Shown here in pieces: positions 6,161 to 13,038 of a stretch of 13,038 bases of DNA. Origin of the DNA: Treponema sp. (GTDB taxonomy: Bacteria; Spirochaetota; Spirochaetia; Treponematales; Breznakiellaceae); NCBI GenBank assembly GCA_031273185.1, contig JAISSG010000100.1, positions 1-13,038 of the forward strand. The letters run 5' to 3'. Every line of letters begins with the position of its first letter. Position 1 is the stretch's first letter. The translations under genes were made by a program, and so were the position numbers. The notes under the pieces were generated by a model. That model saw nothing but the letters and a program-made list of their open reading frames with translations, was not told the origin of the DNA and did no database searches.

Positions 6161-6886
6161 CTAATTTAAGCCTGCGTTCTCGGCTTCGCCAAGGTAGGCA
6201 TGGCGAACCCTGTCGTCCTTCAAAAGCGCCGCGCCGGTGTCCTGCATGGTGATCTGGCCTATTTCAAGAACATAGGCGTAGTCCGCGACTTCCAGCGCGG
6301 CGTGGGCGTTCTGCTCTATCAGGAGGATCGTGGTGCCGCCCTTGTTTATCTCGCGGATAATGCTGAAGATCATCTTCGAGACCAGGGGGGCAAGGCCGAG
6401 GCTTGGCTCGTCAAGCATCAGGAGCTTCGGGTTGGACATAATCCCCCGCGCCACGGCAAGCATCTGCTGCTCGCCGCCGGACAGGGTACCGGCTGGCTGG
6501 CGCATGCGCTCCCTCAGGCGGGGGAAAAGCTCGAAACCGTGCTCCATGTCCCGCTTTATCCCCTCCTTGTCGTTGCGGGCGTAGGCGCCCAGCATAAGGT
6601 TTTCGTAAACGGTAAGGTTGGGGAAAACCCGGCGGCCCTCGGGGATCAGCACGACTCCCTGCGAAACGATGTCCTTGGGGTCGTTATTGGTGATGTCCTT
6701 GCCGTTCCAGGTGATCTTTCCCGATGACGGCTTTACCAGCCCGATGATCGAGTTGAGCAAGGTGCTTTTTCCCGCTCCGTTTGCCCCGATCAGGGTGATG
6801 ATTTTGCCGTCGGGGACTTCCATATCAACACCCCGCAAGGCGTGGATGCCGCCGTAAAAAACCGACACGGCCTCAAGCCTCAGCAT
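6161..6886 (-). CDS. livF: Branched-chain amino-acid ABC transporter ATPase LivF
   Basis: This 241-residue ABC ATPase powers import through the LivH-LivM permease pair at the inner face of the cytoplasmic membrane. Walker A is GANGAGKST at 34-42, the Q-loop region follows, the ABC signature is LSGGEQQ and Walker B is LLMLDEPSLGLAP, followed by the switch His region LLIEQNAHAAL. The short form and the GLAPLV sequence after Walker B are typical of LivF rather than LivG. The start at 6886 overlaps the end of livG by 14 bp and is preceded by GGGAGG about 5 nt upstream, so it is translationally coupled. It is the last gene of the operon. Substrate assignment comes from the family and the five-gene order; related systems carry urea or amides. 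Confidence 0.95.
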   Translation of the reverse strand: MLRLEAVSVFYGGIHALRGVDMEVPDGKIITLIGANGAGKSTLLNSIIGLVKPSSGKITWNGKDITNNDPKDIVSQGVVLIPEGRRVFPNLTVYENLMLGAYARNDKEGIKRDMEHGFELFPRLRERMRQPAGTLSGGEQQMLAVARGIMSNPKLLMLDEPSLGLAPLVSKMIFSIIREINKGGTTILLIEQNAHAALEVADYAYVLEIGQITMQDTGAALLKDDRVRHAYLGEAENAGLN

Positions 6887-7643
6887 CGTCGCCTCCCCCC
6901 AGGTACGCGTCGATCACCTTTTGGTTTTTCTGGATCTCGGACGGCGTTCCCTCGGCTATGGTAACGCCGTAGTCGAGTACGTACAGCTTCGTGCAAATCC
7001 CCATTACCACCTGCATGTGATGCTCGATAAGCAGGATGGAAATGTTGAATTTGTCCCGCACGGCAACGATGAAGCCCATAAGCTCGTTGGATTCCTGGGG
7101 GTTCATCCCCGCGGCGGGCTCGTCAAGCAGCAGCACCTTGGGGCCGGTCGCCAGGGCGCGGACAATCTCAAGGCGGCGCTGCTTGCCGTAGGGCAGGGAA
7201 ACAGCGATGTCGTCGGCGTTTCCCAGAAGGCCCACCGATTCCAGCATCTCAAGGGCAAAGCCCCGGGAGCGCTTTTCCTTGCCAAGATAGCCGGGCAGGT
7301 GGAGGATCGACTCAAACAGGCCGGGCCTTTCACGGAGCCAGCAGGCGACGAGCACGTTCTCAAGCACGGTCATTTTGGGAAAAAGCCGTATGTTCTGGAA
7401 GGTCCGGGCTATCCCGGCTTCGGTTATGACGTGGGGCTGCTTCCCGGCGATGTTTTTCCCGTTCAGCAGAACCTCCCCCGTGGTGGGGCTGTACATGCCG
7501 GTGATCATGTTAAAGACCGTGGTCTTGCCTGCCCCGTTCGGCCCTATCAGCCCGACAATCTCACGGTCATCGACCTTCACCGAAAAATCGGACACCGCGG
7601 TAAGCCCGCCGAACTGCATGGTAAGGTGCGCGGTGCTCAGCAT
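6873..7643 (-). CDS. livG: Branched-chain amino-acid ABC transporter ATPase LivG
   Basis: The start is taken as the ATG at 7643, giving 256 residues, because MLSTAHLTMQFGGL is the usual LivG beginning, AGAGAGG lies 6 nt before it, and it overlaps the livM stop by 7 bp. The frame is open for another 540 bp upstream, but that stretch lies within livM and gives no LivG-like sequence. Walker A is GPNGAGKTT at 34-42; the signature is the LivG-type PYGKQRRLEIVRAL rather than LSGGQ; Walker B is VLLLDEPAAGMNP; and the switch His is in LLIEHHMQVVM. It pairs with LivF to hydrolyse ATP for uptake of leucine, isoleucine and valine or similar solutes. Confidence 0.95.
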   Translation of the reverse strand: MLSTAHLTMQFGGLTAVSDFSVKVDDREIVGLIGPNGAGKTTVFNMITGMYSPTTGEVLLNGKNIAGKQPHVITEAGIARTFQNIRLFPKMTVLENVLVACWLRERPGLFESILHLPGYLGKEKRSRGFALEMLESVGLLGNADDIAVSLPYGKQRRLEIVRALATGPKVLLLDEPAAGMNPQESNELMGFIVAVRDKFNISILLIEHHMQVVMGICTKLYVLDYGVTIAEGTPSEIQKNQKVIDAYLGGGDDAEA

Positions 7644-8710
7644 CGGCGGCCTCTCTTTTTCGACGGCAGCTTCAGCTTGCTGAGCTTGAAATCGGTAACC
7701 ATGTCCCATGAGAATTCCCGGTTGCCCATCAGGCCCTGCTGCCGGAAAATAACGACCAGCATCAGCAGGATGCTGAATACCACCATTCTCAGGCCGGGCA
7801 GGCCGTTGGTCTGGAAGAACAACAGGTTCAGGGGGCCGTCGAGGAATCGCAGGCCCTCCATGGCAATCGTTACGATAATCGCCGCAACGATCGAGCCGGT
7901 TATGCTGCCGACTCCTCCCAGCACCACGATAAGGAGGATTTGGTAGGTCTGGACAAAGGTGAACATCGGGGGCGCAATGACGCGGGTCCAATGGCCGAAC
8001 AGCGCGCCGCCGACCCCCGCCATAAAGCTGGAAATGGTAAAGCTGGTGATTTTCACCCTGGCGATGTCTATCCCCATCGCCTGCGCGGCGATTTCGTTGT
8101 CGCGCACGGCCATGCACGACCTGCCAAAAGAGGAATGTATCAGCGCGAGGATAAATACCGTCGAGACAAGCGCCGTGCCCCAAATCATGTAGGTTGTCGC
8201 AAAGGGTGGCAGGCCTTTCAGCCCCAAAGCCCCGTTGGTGATCGTCTGGGTGTTGGTAAGCACCACCCGGATAATTTCCGAAAAGCCGAGGGTTGCGATG
8301 GCAAGGTAATCGTCGCGGAGCCGCAGGGCGGGCGCGCCGATAAGAAAACCAAACAACCCCGACACCAGCCCCGCAATGACCAGCGCCGGGATAAAGGGCA
8401 TCTGGATGTTCGCCAGCGGCGCGACAATTGGCGCCAGGAAAAAATTCATCTGCTTTTGGGCGGGAGTCAGGGTCAGCAGGGCGGTGGTATACGCCCCGAT
8501 GGCCATAAAGCCGGAGTGCCCCAGGGAGAACAGCCCGGTAAACCCGTTTATCAGGTTGAGCGACAATGCCAAAACAACATAAATCCCGCAGAGGTTAAAA
8601 ATTTCCTTGTAGAAGTCGCTGAAGGTCTTCTCGACAAGAATCAAGAACAGGAAGCCAACACAGAGCGCGATAACCGTAGCTATGTTTTTTTGTTTTCTCG
8701 CCAATATCAT
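7637..8710 (-). CDS. livM: Branched-chain amino-acid ABC transporter permease LivM
   Basis: This 357-residue membrane protein has about ten hydrophobic segments. The family stretch LCGIYVVLALSLNLINGFTGLFSLGHSGFM near the N terminus and the conserved GVGGALFGHW and GSITGSIVAA segments later place it in the LivM group. A long cytoplasmic connector near LRLRDDYLAIATLGFSEI is the segment expected to contact the ATPases. The last ~25 residues are strongly basic (SKLKLPSKKRGRRC), a cytoplasmic tail. It starts 9 bp after livH with a weak AGGG ribosome site, and its stop overlaps livG by 7 bp. With LivH it forms the transmembrane channel of the importer. Confidence 0.93.
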   Translation of the reverse strand: MILARKQKNIATVIALCVGFLFLILVEKTFSDFYKEIFNLCGIYVVLALSLNLINGFTGLFSLGHSGFMAIGAYTTALLTLTPAQKQMNFFLAPIVAPLANIQMPFIPALVIAGLVSGLFGFLIGAPALRLRDDYLAIATLGFSEIIRVVLTNTQTITNGALGLKGLPPFATTYMIWGTALVSTVFILALIHSSFGRSCMAVRDNEIAAQAMGIDIARVKITSFTISSFMAGVGGALFGHWTRVIAPPMFTFVQTYQILLIVVLGGVGSITGSIVAAIIVTIAMEGLRFLDGPLNLLFFQTNGLPGLRMVVFSILLMLVVIFRQQGLMGNREFSWDMVTDFKLSKLKLPSKKRGRRC

Positions 8711-8719
8711 GTTGCATCC

Positions 8720-9607
8720 CTATACTTTTTCTATCTGATGCTTGCCCAGAAGCCCCGAGGGCCTTACCAGCAGGACGATGATGAGCAGGACGAAGGCAAA
8801 CGCGTCGCGGTACCCGGTAAGGGTGGGCAATGCCGCAACCATCATGATTTCGATAAGGCCCAACAGCAGCCCTCCCAGCACCGCGCCGGAAATGTTCCCG
8901 ATGCCGCCAATGACTGCGGCAATAAAGCATTTCAGGCCGGGCATCGCCCCCACGGTGGGGATAAGCTGGGGGTACTTGGATGCCCACATTACGCCGCCGA
9001 TTGCGGCCAGGACCGACCCGGTCCCGAAGGTAAACGAAACAATCCTGTTTACGTCAATCGCCATAAGCCGGGCCGCCGAAAGATCGGTGGAAACGGCCCG
9101 CATGGCCATCCCGGTTTTTGTCTTGTGCACGACTATCTGCAAGCCAACAAGCAGTATCGCCGTTATAACGGGGATAACCAAATTGACGCTTACGACGGAT
9201 ACTGCCTGGATTTTTACCACCTGCGTAAGAAATGCCGGCACGGGGAAACCCTTGGGCCTCCCGCCGAAAATAACCGTTGCAAGATTCTGCAATAAAAACG
9301 ACGCGCCAATCGCGCTGATCATGATGGAAATTCGGGGCGAATTGCGCAGGGGGCGGTATGCCGCCTGCTCCAGGCAGACACCCAGCAGGCCGGTCAGCCC
9401 AAAAGAGACGATAAAACCGGCCCACCAGGGCATAAAAAACAGCGTAATGGCGTAAAAGGCGATATACCCCCCCAGCATGAAAATATCGCCGTGGGCAAAG
9501 TTGATCAGCCTGAGGATGCCGTACACCATGGTATAGCCAATGGCTATCAAGGCGTACAGGCTCCCCAGCGAAAGGGCGTTGGTAAGCTGCTGGAAAAAAT
9601 CAACCAT
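8720..9607 (-). CDS. livH: Branched-chain amino-acid ABC transporter permease LivH
   Basis: This 295-residue polytopic permease opens with SLGSLYALIAIGYTMVYGI and LINFAHGDIFMLGGY, the hallmark of LivH proteins. It contains the ATPase-contact region MRAVSTDLSAARLMAIDVNR (about residues 167-186) and GLKCFIAAVIGGIGNISGA. Eight or so membrane segments are evident. It begins 31 bp after livK with a GGAGG about 12 nt before the ATG, a rather long spacing. It is the second gene of the operon and partner of LivM in the translocation pore. Confidence 0.94.
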   Translation of the reverse strand: MVDFFQQLTNALSLGSLYALIAIGYTMVYGILRLINFAHGDIFMLGGYIAFYAITLFFMPWWAGFIVSFGLTGLLGVCLEQAAYRPLRNSPRISIMISAIGASFLLQNLATVIFGGRPKGFPVPAFLTQVVKIQAVSVVSVNLVIPVITAILLVGLQIVVHKTKTGMAMRAVSTDLSAARLMAIDVNRIVSFTFGTGSVLAAIGGVMWASKYPQLIPTVGAMPGLKCFIAAVIGGIGNISGAVLGGLLLGLIEIMMVAALPTLTGYRDAFAFVLLIIVLLVRPSGLLGKHQIEKV

Positions 9608-9638
9608 AACTTACGCCGCCCTCCGTTGTCATGTTTTG

Positions 9639-10793
9639 CTAAGGTTCTACGATGAGGTTGAAGACGAACCTTCCGTCTTCAACGGTCTTGATGTACGCGC
9701 TCTTGGTGGCGTCGCCGTTTTGGTCAAGGGTGGTGGTGCCGGTCGCGCCGACAAAACCGGAGGTGCTGGCGATGGCATCCCTGATGGCGCCGGGTTCCAG
9801 CGAGCCGGCCCGCTGGATCGCGTCCAGCGCGACCAGATAGCCGTCATAACCCAGGGCGGTAACCGCTGCGGGTTCCCGGGGGTAACGCTGGGCATACTCT
9901 TCCAGGAAAGTCTTTGCCTCGTCCGTGCCGGCATACTCGGCTGCGAAGAACGAGGAGAACGCCGCGCCAGTGACCCTTTCGCCGCCCACGTCGATAAACT
10001 CCGGGGTTTCCCAGGTATCGCCGCCGATGAACGGGGTGGTAATGCCAAGCTCGCGGGCCTGCCGCATAGCCAGGGCCGACTCGGTGTAGTTGCCCGGCGC
10101 AAAGATTGCGTCAGGGCGCAGGGAGCGGATTGTGGTAAGCTGGGCGCTGAAGTCCTGGTCGCCGGTGTTGTAGTTAACCACGGCAAGTACCGCGTTGGGG
10201 TTCTCGGTAAGCCGCTGGAAATTCTCGGTAAAGAACCTCGCCAGGGCGACGGAGTAGTCGTTGTTTACTTCCTGCACGATAACCGCCGTCCTCGCGTTCA
10301 GAGTGTTGTATGCGTAATTTGCCATGACCGTTCCCTGGAAGGGATCGATAAAGCAAACCCGGAAATACCAGTCGTTCCCGGCGGTCACCAGGGGGTTGGT
10401 GCAGGAAAGCCCGATAGCGGGAATTTTGTCCCGCAGCACCTCCCCGCCGGCCATTGACATGGAAGAGCCCCATGATCCGAGGATCACGTGCACCTTGTCC
10501 CGGTCGATAAGCCGCCGCACCGCGTTGGCCGCCTCGGCCCTGTCAGACCGGTTGTCCGCGACGACCAGTTCCACCCGGTAAGTCTTGCCGCCGACTTCCA
10601 CCGTGGGGTTCAGCTCGTTCGCCAGCTTGATTCCCTCGAGTTCCATGGCGCCGCCCGCCGCGTTCGCGCCGGTCAGGGGCTCGTACACCCCAATTCTAAT
10701 CACGTCTTCGGCGGTTGCTGCCTTGCGCTGGCAACTGCCAAGCGCCAGCGCTGCCACAAGCAGCGCCAGACAGGCAATCTTGAATGTCTTCAT
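9639..10793 (-). CDS. livK: Branched-chain amino-acid binding lipoprotein (LivK-type)
   Basis: This 384-residue solute-binding protein has a lipoprotein signal, MKTFKIACLALLVAALALGSC, with lipidated Cys at 21 and a relaxed LGSC lipobox as seen in spirochaetes. The mature protein starts with IRIGVYEPLTGANAAGG, the periplasmic-binding-protein type I fold of the LivJ/LivK group. It continues with RRLIDRDKVHVILGSWGSS and the GLSCTNPLVT ligand-loop region, and ends with TTTLDQNGDATKSAYIKTVEDGRF, the usual C-terminal segment. It captures the solute outside the cytoplasmic membrane and delivers it to LivHM. A good GGAGGAGA ribosome site lies before the ATG, and a promoter lies 34-62 bp upstream. The true ligand (leucine/isoleucine/valine, other amino acids, amides) cannot be fixed from sequence alone. 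Confidence 0.94.
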   Translation of the reverse strand: MKTFKIACLALLVAALALGSCQRKAATAEDVIRIGVYEPLTGANAAGGAMELEGIKLANELNPTVEVGGKTYRVELVVADNRSDRAEAANAVRRLIDRDKVHVILGSWGSSMSMAGGEVLRDKIPAIGLSCTNPLVTAGNDWYFRVCFIDPFQGTVMANYAYNTLNARTAVIVQEVNNDYSVALARFFTENFQRLTENPNAVLAVVNYNTGDQDFSAQLTTIRSLRPDAIFAPGNYTESALAMRQARELGITTPFIGGDTWETPEFIDVGGERVTGAAFSSFFAAEYAGTDEAKTFLEEYAQRYPREPAAVTALGYDGYLVALDAIQRAGSLEPGAIRDAIASTSGFVGATGTTTLDQNGDATKSAYIKTVEDGRFVFNLIVEP

Positions 10794-10826
10794 CTTCTCT
10801 CCTCCTAACTTTGGTATGATTCTGTC

Positions 10827-10855
10827 ACTATGGCATGAATTTTTAAAAAACTCAA
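10827..10855 (-). promoter_or_regulatory. Promoter of the liv operon
   Basis: On the minus strand, TTGAGT (10855-10850) and CATAGT (10832-10827) are separated by 17 bp. The spacer contains a TTTTTAAAAATT tract. A transcript would carry a leader of about 25-30 nt with the GGAGGAGA ribosome site before livK. The boxes match four of six bases each, so this is plausible, not certain. The 74-bp gap between the cyclic-nucleotide-domain gene and livK holds nothing else that I can support. Confidence 0.5.
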
Positions 10856-10867
10856 TACGCCAATCCC

Positions 10868-11338
10868 CTAATCACCTGTAAAGAGCGATGCCGAATACAG
10901 CTCGTACATTTTCCCGTCCACCATTATCTCGTTGGCCACCCGGAGCCGGCGGGAAAGGTCGCGGGCAAGGTTCATCAGGAGCAGGGCAAACGCCTTGATG
11001 TCGCTTTTATATATCTTCCTCAGCGATATGTTTGACATGGACATGACGGTGACATCGGTCACGGCCCTGATGGTGGCGGCGCAGGGCATCACGTCCAGCA
11101 CTTCCATTTCGCCAAACGTGTTCCCCTCGGCCAGATCGTAGATCAGGGTGCTTCCCTTGATGATGGAAACCCTGCCCTTGACGATGAACAGTATCTTGTC
11201 GTTGGGGATTCCTTCCTTAATGATAACCTCGCCGGGCCCGTACCTTTCCTCGACCATAAGGGGGATAATCTTGCTGATCTGGTCCTCCAAAATACCGCCG
11301 AAGAGCGAATATTTTTGCAGGTTTTTTGGTTCGAGCAT
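10868..11338 (-). CDS. Stand-alone cyclic-nucleotide-binding-domain protein, degenerate pocket
   Basis: This 156-residue protein is a single cNMP-binding beta-barrel (about 10-115): YGPGEVIIKEGIPNDKILFIVKGRVSII, then FGEMEVLDVMPCAATIRA at 75-92, then helices to about 145. It has no DNA-binding helix-turn-helix, unlike full Crp/Fnr regulators of about 200-230 residues. In the phosphate-binding cassette the Gly-Glu is kept at 76-77, but the position of the arginine that grips the cyclic phosphate (normally PRxAT) is Cys86. Binding of cAMP or cGMP is therefore doubtful, and the domain may be a sensor of something else or a structural partner. It starts 9 bp after ychF with AAGGTGGG as ribosome site, so it is probably co-transcribed with it. 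The function is unknown. Confidence 0.85.
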   Translation of the reverse strand: MLEPKNLQKYSLFGGILEDQISKIIPLMVEERYGPGEVIIKEGIPNDKILFIVKGRVSIIKGSTLIYDLAEGNTFGEMEVLDVMPCAATIRAVTDVTVMSMSNISLRKIYKSDIKAFALLLMNLARDLSRRLRVANEIMVDGKMYELYSASLFTGD

Positions 11339-11347
11339 AATCCCACC

Positions 11348-12472
11348 TTACACGTTAAACTTGAAAAACACCACGTCGCCGTCCTGGACGACGTACTCCC
11401 TTCCCTCGATCCGGTACCTGCCCGCCTCTTTTATCTTTGCCTCGGTTCCGTACCTTACAATGTCGTCGAAGGCGTATACCTCCGCCTTGATAAAACCCTT
11501 CTCGAAATCCGTGTGTATGGCTCTCGCCGCCCTGGGGGCCGGGTCCCCGGCGTGGATCGTCCAGGCGCGGCACTCGTCCTCCCCGGCGGTGAAAAAGGTG
11601 CGCAGTCCCAAAAGGCCGTAGGCGGCGTGGATCAGCGAGGAGAGGGCCGGCTCTTTAAGGCCCAGTTCCCCAAGGAAGGCCTGCTTTTCCTCGGGGTCTT
11701 CGATGGAGACCAGTTCCGCCTCGAACTTGCCGCAGATCACCTCCACGGGCGAGCCTTCCGCCGCAGCCTGCTTTCTCACCGCTTCCACATACGCGCTGGC
11801 GCCCCCGCCCGCCGCAGCCTTCATGCCCGCCTCGTCCACGTTGCACACGTAAATCTGGGGCTTGGCGGTGATAAAGTGGCAGTCGTAGATCGCCGCCTTC
11901 TCCTCGCCGCCAAGCGCGACCGAGCGTATCGGCTTGCCGTTTTCCAGCGCGGGGCCTATCCTGTCCAGGACGCCCAGCACAATCTCGGCGGCCTTCTGCT
12001 CGTTTTTGGCCTGGACCTTCAGCGCCCGCTCGGCCCGCTCCCGGCGCTTGGCCAGGGTTTCAAGGTCGGCCAGCGCCAGCTCAATATTGATCGTCTCAAT
12101 GTCCGATTCGGGGTCGATGCGGTCGCTGACGTGGACTACGTCGGGGTCGTCGAAACAGCGGACAACGTGGGCGATTACCCCGACTTCCCGGATATGGGAC
12201 AGGAACTGGTTCCCCAGCCCCTCCCCCTTTGAGGAGCCTTTTTTAAGCCCGGAAATATCGACAAATTCCACGGTTGCGGGGATGGTGCGCCGGGGCTTGA
12301 AAATCTCGCTGAGCTTTGCCAGCCGGGGATCAGGCACGTCCACGATTCCGATGTTGGGGACGATGGTGCTGAACGGGTAGTTCGCGGCTTCGGCGGGAGC
12401 GGAACTCAGGGCGGAAAAAATCGTGGACTTGCCCACGTTGGGCAGCCCCACGATGCCGCAGTTTAAGGCCAT
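11348..12472 (-). CDS. ychF: Redox-regulated ribosome-binding ATPase YchF
   Basis: This 374-residue Obg-family protein has the P-loop GLPNVGKS at 9-16, G3 DISGL followed by the diagnostic KGSSKGEGLGNQFL, and the G4 position NVDE at 211-214. The NxxE form is known to give YchF/Ola1 preference for ATP over GTP. A helical coiled-coil insert (about 128-170) and a C-terminal TGS domain (last ~85 residues, to the end FFKFNV) complete the normal architecture and length. It binds ribosomes and is linked to translation and stress responses. The start ATG at 12472 has no Shine-Dalgarno but a good promoter whose -10 ends 6 nt before it. It is the first gene of a unit with the cyclic-nucleotide-domain gene, and is divergent from the Rpn remnant. 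Confidence 0.97.
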   Translation of the reverse strand: MALNCGIVGLPNVGKSTIFSALSSAPAEAANYPFSTIVPNIGIVDVPDPRLAKLSEIFKPRRTIPATVEFVDISGLKKGSSKGEGLGNQFLSHIREVGVIAHVVRCFDDPDVVHVSDRIDPESDIETINIELALADLETLAKRRERAERALKVQAKNEQKAAEIVLGVLDRIGPALENGKPIRSVALGGEEKAAIYDCHFITAKPQIYVCNVDEAGMKAAAGGGASAYVEAVRKQAAAEGSPVEVICGKFEAELVSIEDPEEKQAFLGELGLKEPALSSLIHAAYGLLGLRTFFTAGEDECRAWTIHAGDPAPRAARAIHTDFEKGFIKAEVYAFDDIVRYGTEAKIKEAGRYRIEGREYVVQDGDVVFFKFNV

Positions 12473-12477
12473 GCCAT

Positions 12478-12506
12478 ATTATGGCACAGAACCCCGGTCT
12501 AGGCAA
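12478..12506 (-). promoter_or_regulatory. Promoter of ychF with start-proximal -10 box
   Basis: On the minus strand, TTGCCT (12506-12501) and CATAAT (12483-12478) are separated by 17 bp. Only five bases lie between the -10 and the ATG at 12472, so the message would start on or beside the A of the start codon. The 81-bp gap to the plus-strand Rpn remnant contains no other signal that I can support. Confidence 0.62.
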
Positions 12507-12553
12507 TTAATAAAGCTCTAAAGCATTTCGCGCACCCACGCCATATACAGGGC

Positions 12554-12928
12554 ATGAGACCACCGGCATTCCCCGAACGGCTCGACCCGCTCAACGACTA
12601 CCTCTTTCTCAGGGTCATGGGAGAGAAGGGCGACGAAGTCCAGCTCCTGTGCTTCCTCAACGCGGTGCTGGGGCGAACCGGCGACGACCGGCTTGCCTCG
12701 GTGGAAATCATCGAGAACAAAACGTTGCCTGCGGAATTCCTGGGCGGCAAAACCAGCATCCTCGACGTGCGGAAATTGAAGGCGATGGGTATTTCGGTGG
12801 AGCAGATAAACGCCGCAACCGGGCTTGTTCCGCAGACGATAGAAAAGCTCTGGCAATGCGGCGTTATACCGAGGCGGCGATCCGTTCTTGTGCTGACCCT
12901 TCGGTGGCTATTTTCTCCCGGAAGGTGA
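12554..12928 (+). pseudogene. Rpn/PD-(D/E)XK transposase-type gene with internal deletion
   Basis: The frame encodes 124 residues. Residues 10-73 (LDPLNDYLFLRVMGEKGDE ... ENKTLPAEFLGGKTSILDVR) match the N terminus of the Rpn/PD-(D/E)XK nuclease family transposase proteins common in treponemes. Residues 74-99 (KLKAMGISVEQINAATGL ... TIEKL) match the typical C-terminal tail of the same proteins. The middle, normally some 200 residues, is missing; the join is in frame at about 12772. The first catalytic Asp of the nuclease core (Asp71 in LDV) remains, but the following E-x-(K/Q) strand is lost, so nuclease activity is not expected. After TIEKL the frame runs on 25 residues without family similarity and stops at 12926-12928, inside the end of an insertion sequence. 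No good ribosome site precedes the ATG. Confidence 0.75.
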
Positions 12929-13038
12929 TCTGAAAAGTATGATGGATTAGGATAACAGTGAGAGCAAAAAGAAATACTATGAAAGAATGGTAATCAGCAT
13001 AGAACTCAATTGCCCTCACTGCAATAGCCCTGACATAG
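12924..13038 (+). mobile_element. IS1-family insertion sequence, left end (cut by window)
   Basis: GGTGATCTG at 12924 resembles the left terminal repeat of IS1 (GGTGATGCTG), and AGTATGATGG shortly inside resembles the same region of IS1. A transposase frame starts 64 bp from this end, close to the 56 bp of IS1. The right end lies outside the window. The bases just before, around 12915-12923, would be the target copy if a 9-bp duplication exists. The assignment is based on remembered family features and is moderately secure. Confidence 0.62.
12987..13038 (+). CDS. IS1-family transposase, N-terminal fragment (InsA-like)
   Basis: From the ATG at 12987 the frame reads MVISIELNCPHCNSPDI up to the window edge, 17 residues. 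The CPHC pair at residues 9-12 followed by NSPDI matches the N-terminal zinc-finger start of IS1 InsA-type proteins (CPxC..xxxVxNGK). The ribosome site is weak. An ATG 9 bp upstream is in the same frame as a stop three codons later, so 12987 is preferred. Only the beginning is visible; catalytic residues are outside the window. Confidence 0.65.
   Translation, partial: MVISIELNCPHCNSPDI

Noticed and set aside
6873..8183. An open frame of 436 codons could make LivG a fusion with an extra N-terminal domain.
   Set aside because: The first 180 codons lie within livM in another frame and have no recognisable sequence; the LivG start at 7643 has a ribosome site and a normal N terminus.
7940..9295. 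A 451-codon plus-strand open frame opposite livM and livH.
   Set aside because: It is antisense to two clear permeases, is rich in Gly, Gln, Arg and Asp with no domain pattern, and is the expected shadow in GC-rich DNA.
12541..12556. TATACA four bases before the Rpn remnant ATG as a fourth start-proximal -10 box.
   Set aside because: There is no -35 at a suitable distance and the hexamer is a weak match, so it was not counted with the other three.

Overview
The window reads as a piece of a moderately to strongly GC-rich bacterial chromosome, most probably a spirochaete of the Treponema/Termitinema type. That placement is an inference. It rests on a damaged Rpn/PD-(D/E)XK-type gene whose sequence matches the multicopy family common in treponemes, on relaxed spirochaete-like lipoprotein signals, and on the general protein style. 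No rRNA, tRNA or CRISPR array was seen. Every intact chromosomal gene lies on the minus strand, so transcription runs from high to low coordinates. Only the right-hand mobile-element remnants (12554 onward) are on the plus strand.

Layout in transcription order: (1) 12478-10868: the translation-associated ATPase YchF, followed 9 bp later by a stand-alone cyclic-nucleotide-binding-domain protein that lacks the usual phosphate-binding arginine. (2) 10855-6161: a complete branched-chain amino-acid ABC transporter operon with its own promoter, in the order binding lipoprotein, two permeases, two ATPases (livK-livH-livM-livG-livF). (3) 5998-2417: an operon behind a near-consensus promoter with thioredoxin reductase, a secreted family 3 glycoside hydrolase (NagZ-like) and a GNAT acetyltransferase. 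Both junctions overlap (4 and 8 bp). (4) 2407-1410: an AT-rich island with a 59-residue ribbon-helix-helix antitoxin, the first ~16 codons of a dead mazF toxin, and an intact Fic-domain enzyme. (5) 1386-1: a second, lipoprotein-type NagZ-like family 3 glycoside hydrolase and, across a heptamer repeat, the 5' end of an RluA-type pseudouridine synthase cut by the window edge. (6) Right edge, plus strand: an Rpn-like gene with a large internal in-frame deletion, abutted by the left end of an IS1-family insertion sequence.

The core blocks fit an amino-acid-importing heterotroph with periplasmic or surface peptidoglycan/chito-oligosaccharide turnover (two GH3 enzymes) and thiol redox control. The accessory signal lies in the antitoxin/mazF-scar/Fic island, in three promoters whose -10 box sits only 5-6 nt before the start codon with no Shine-Dalgarno (suggesting leaderless mRNAs), in the heptamer repeat at a gene junction, and in the Rpn/IS1 wreckage. 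No clearly new defence or biosynthetic system was found. The toxin-exchange island is the best candidate for something unusual.
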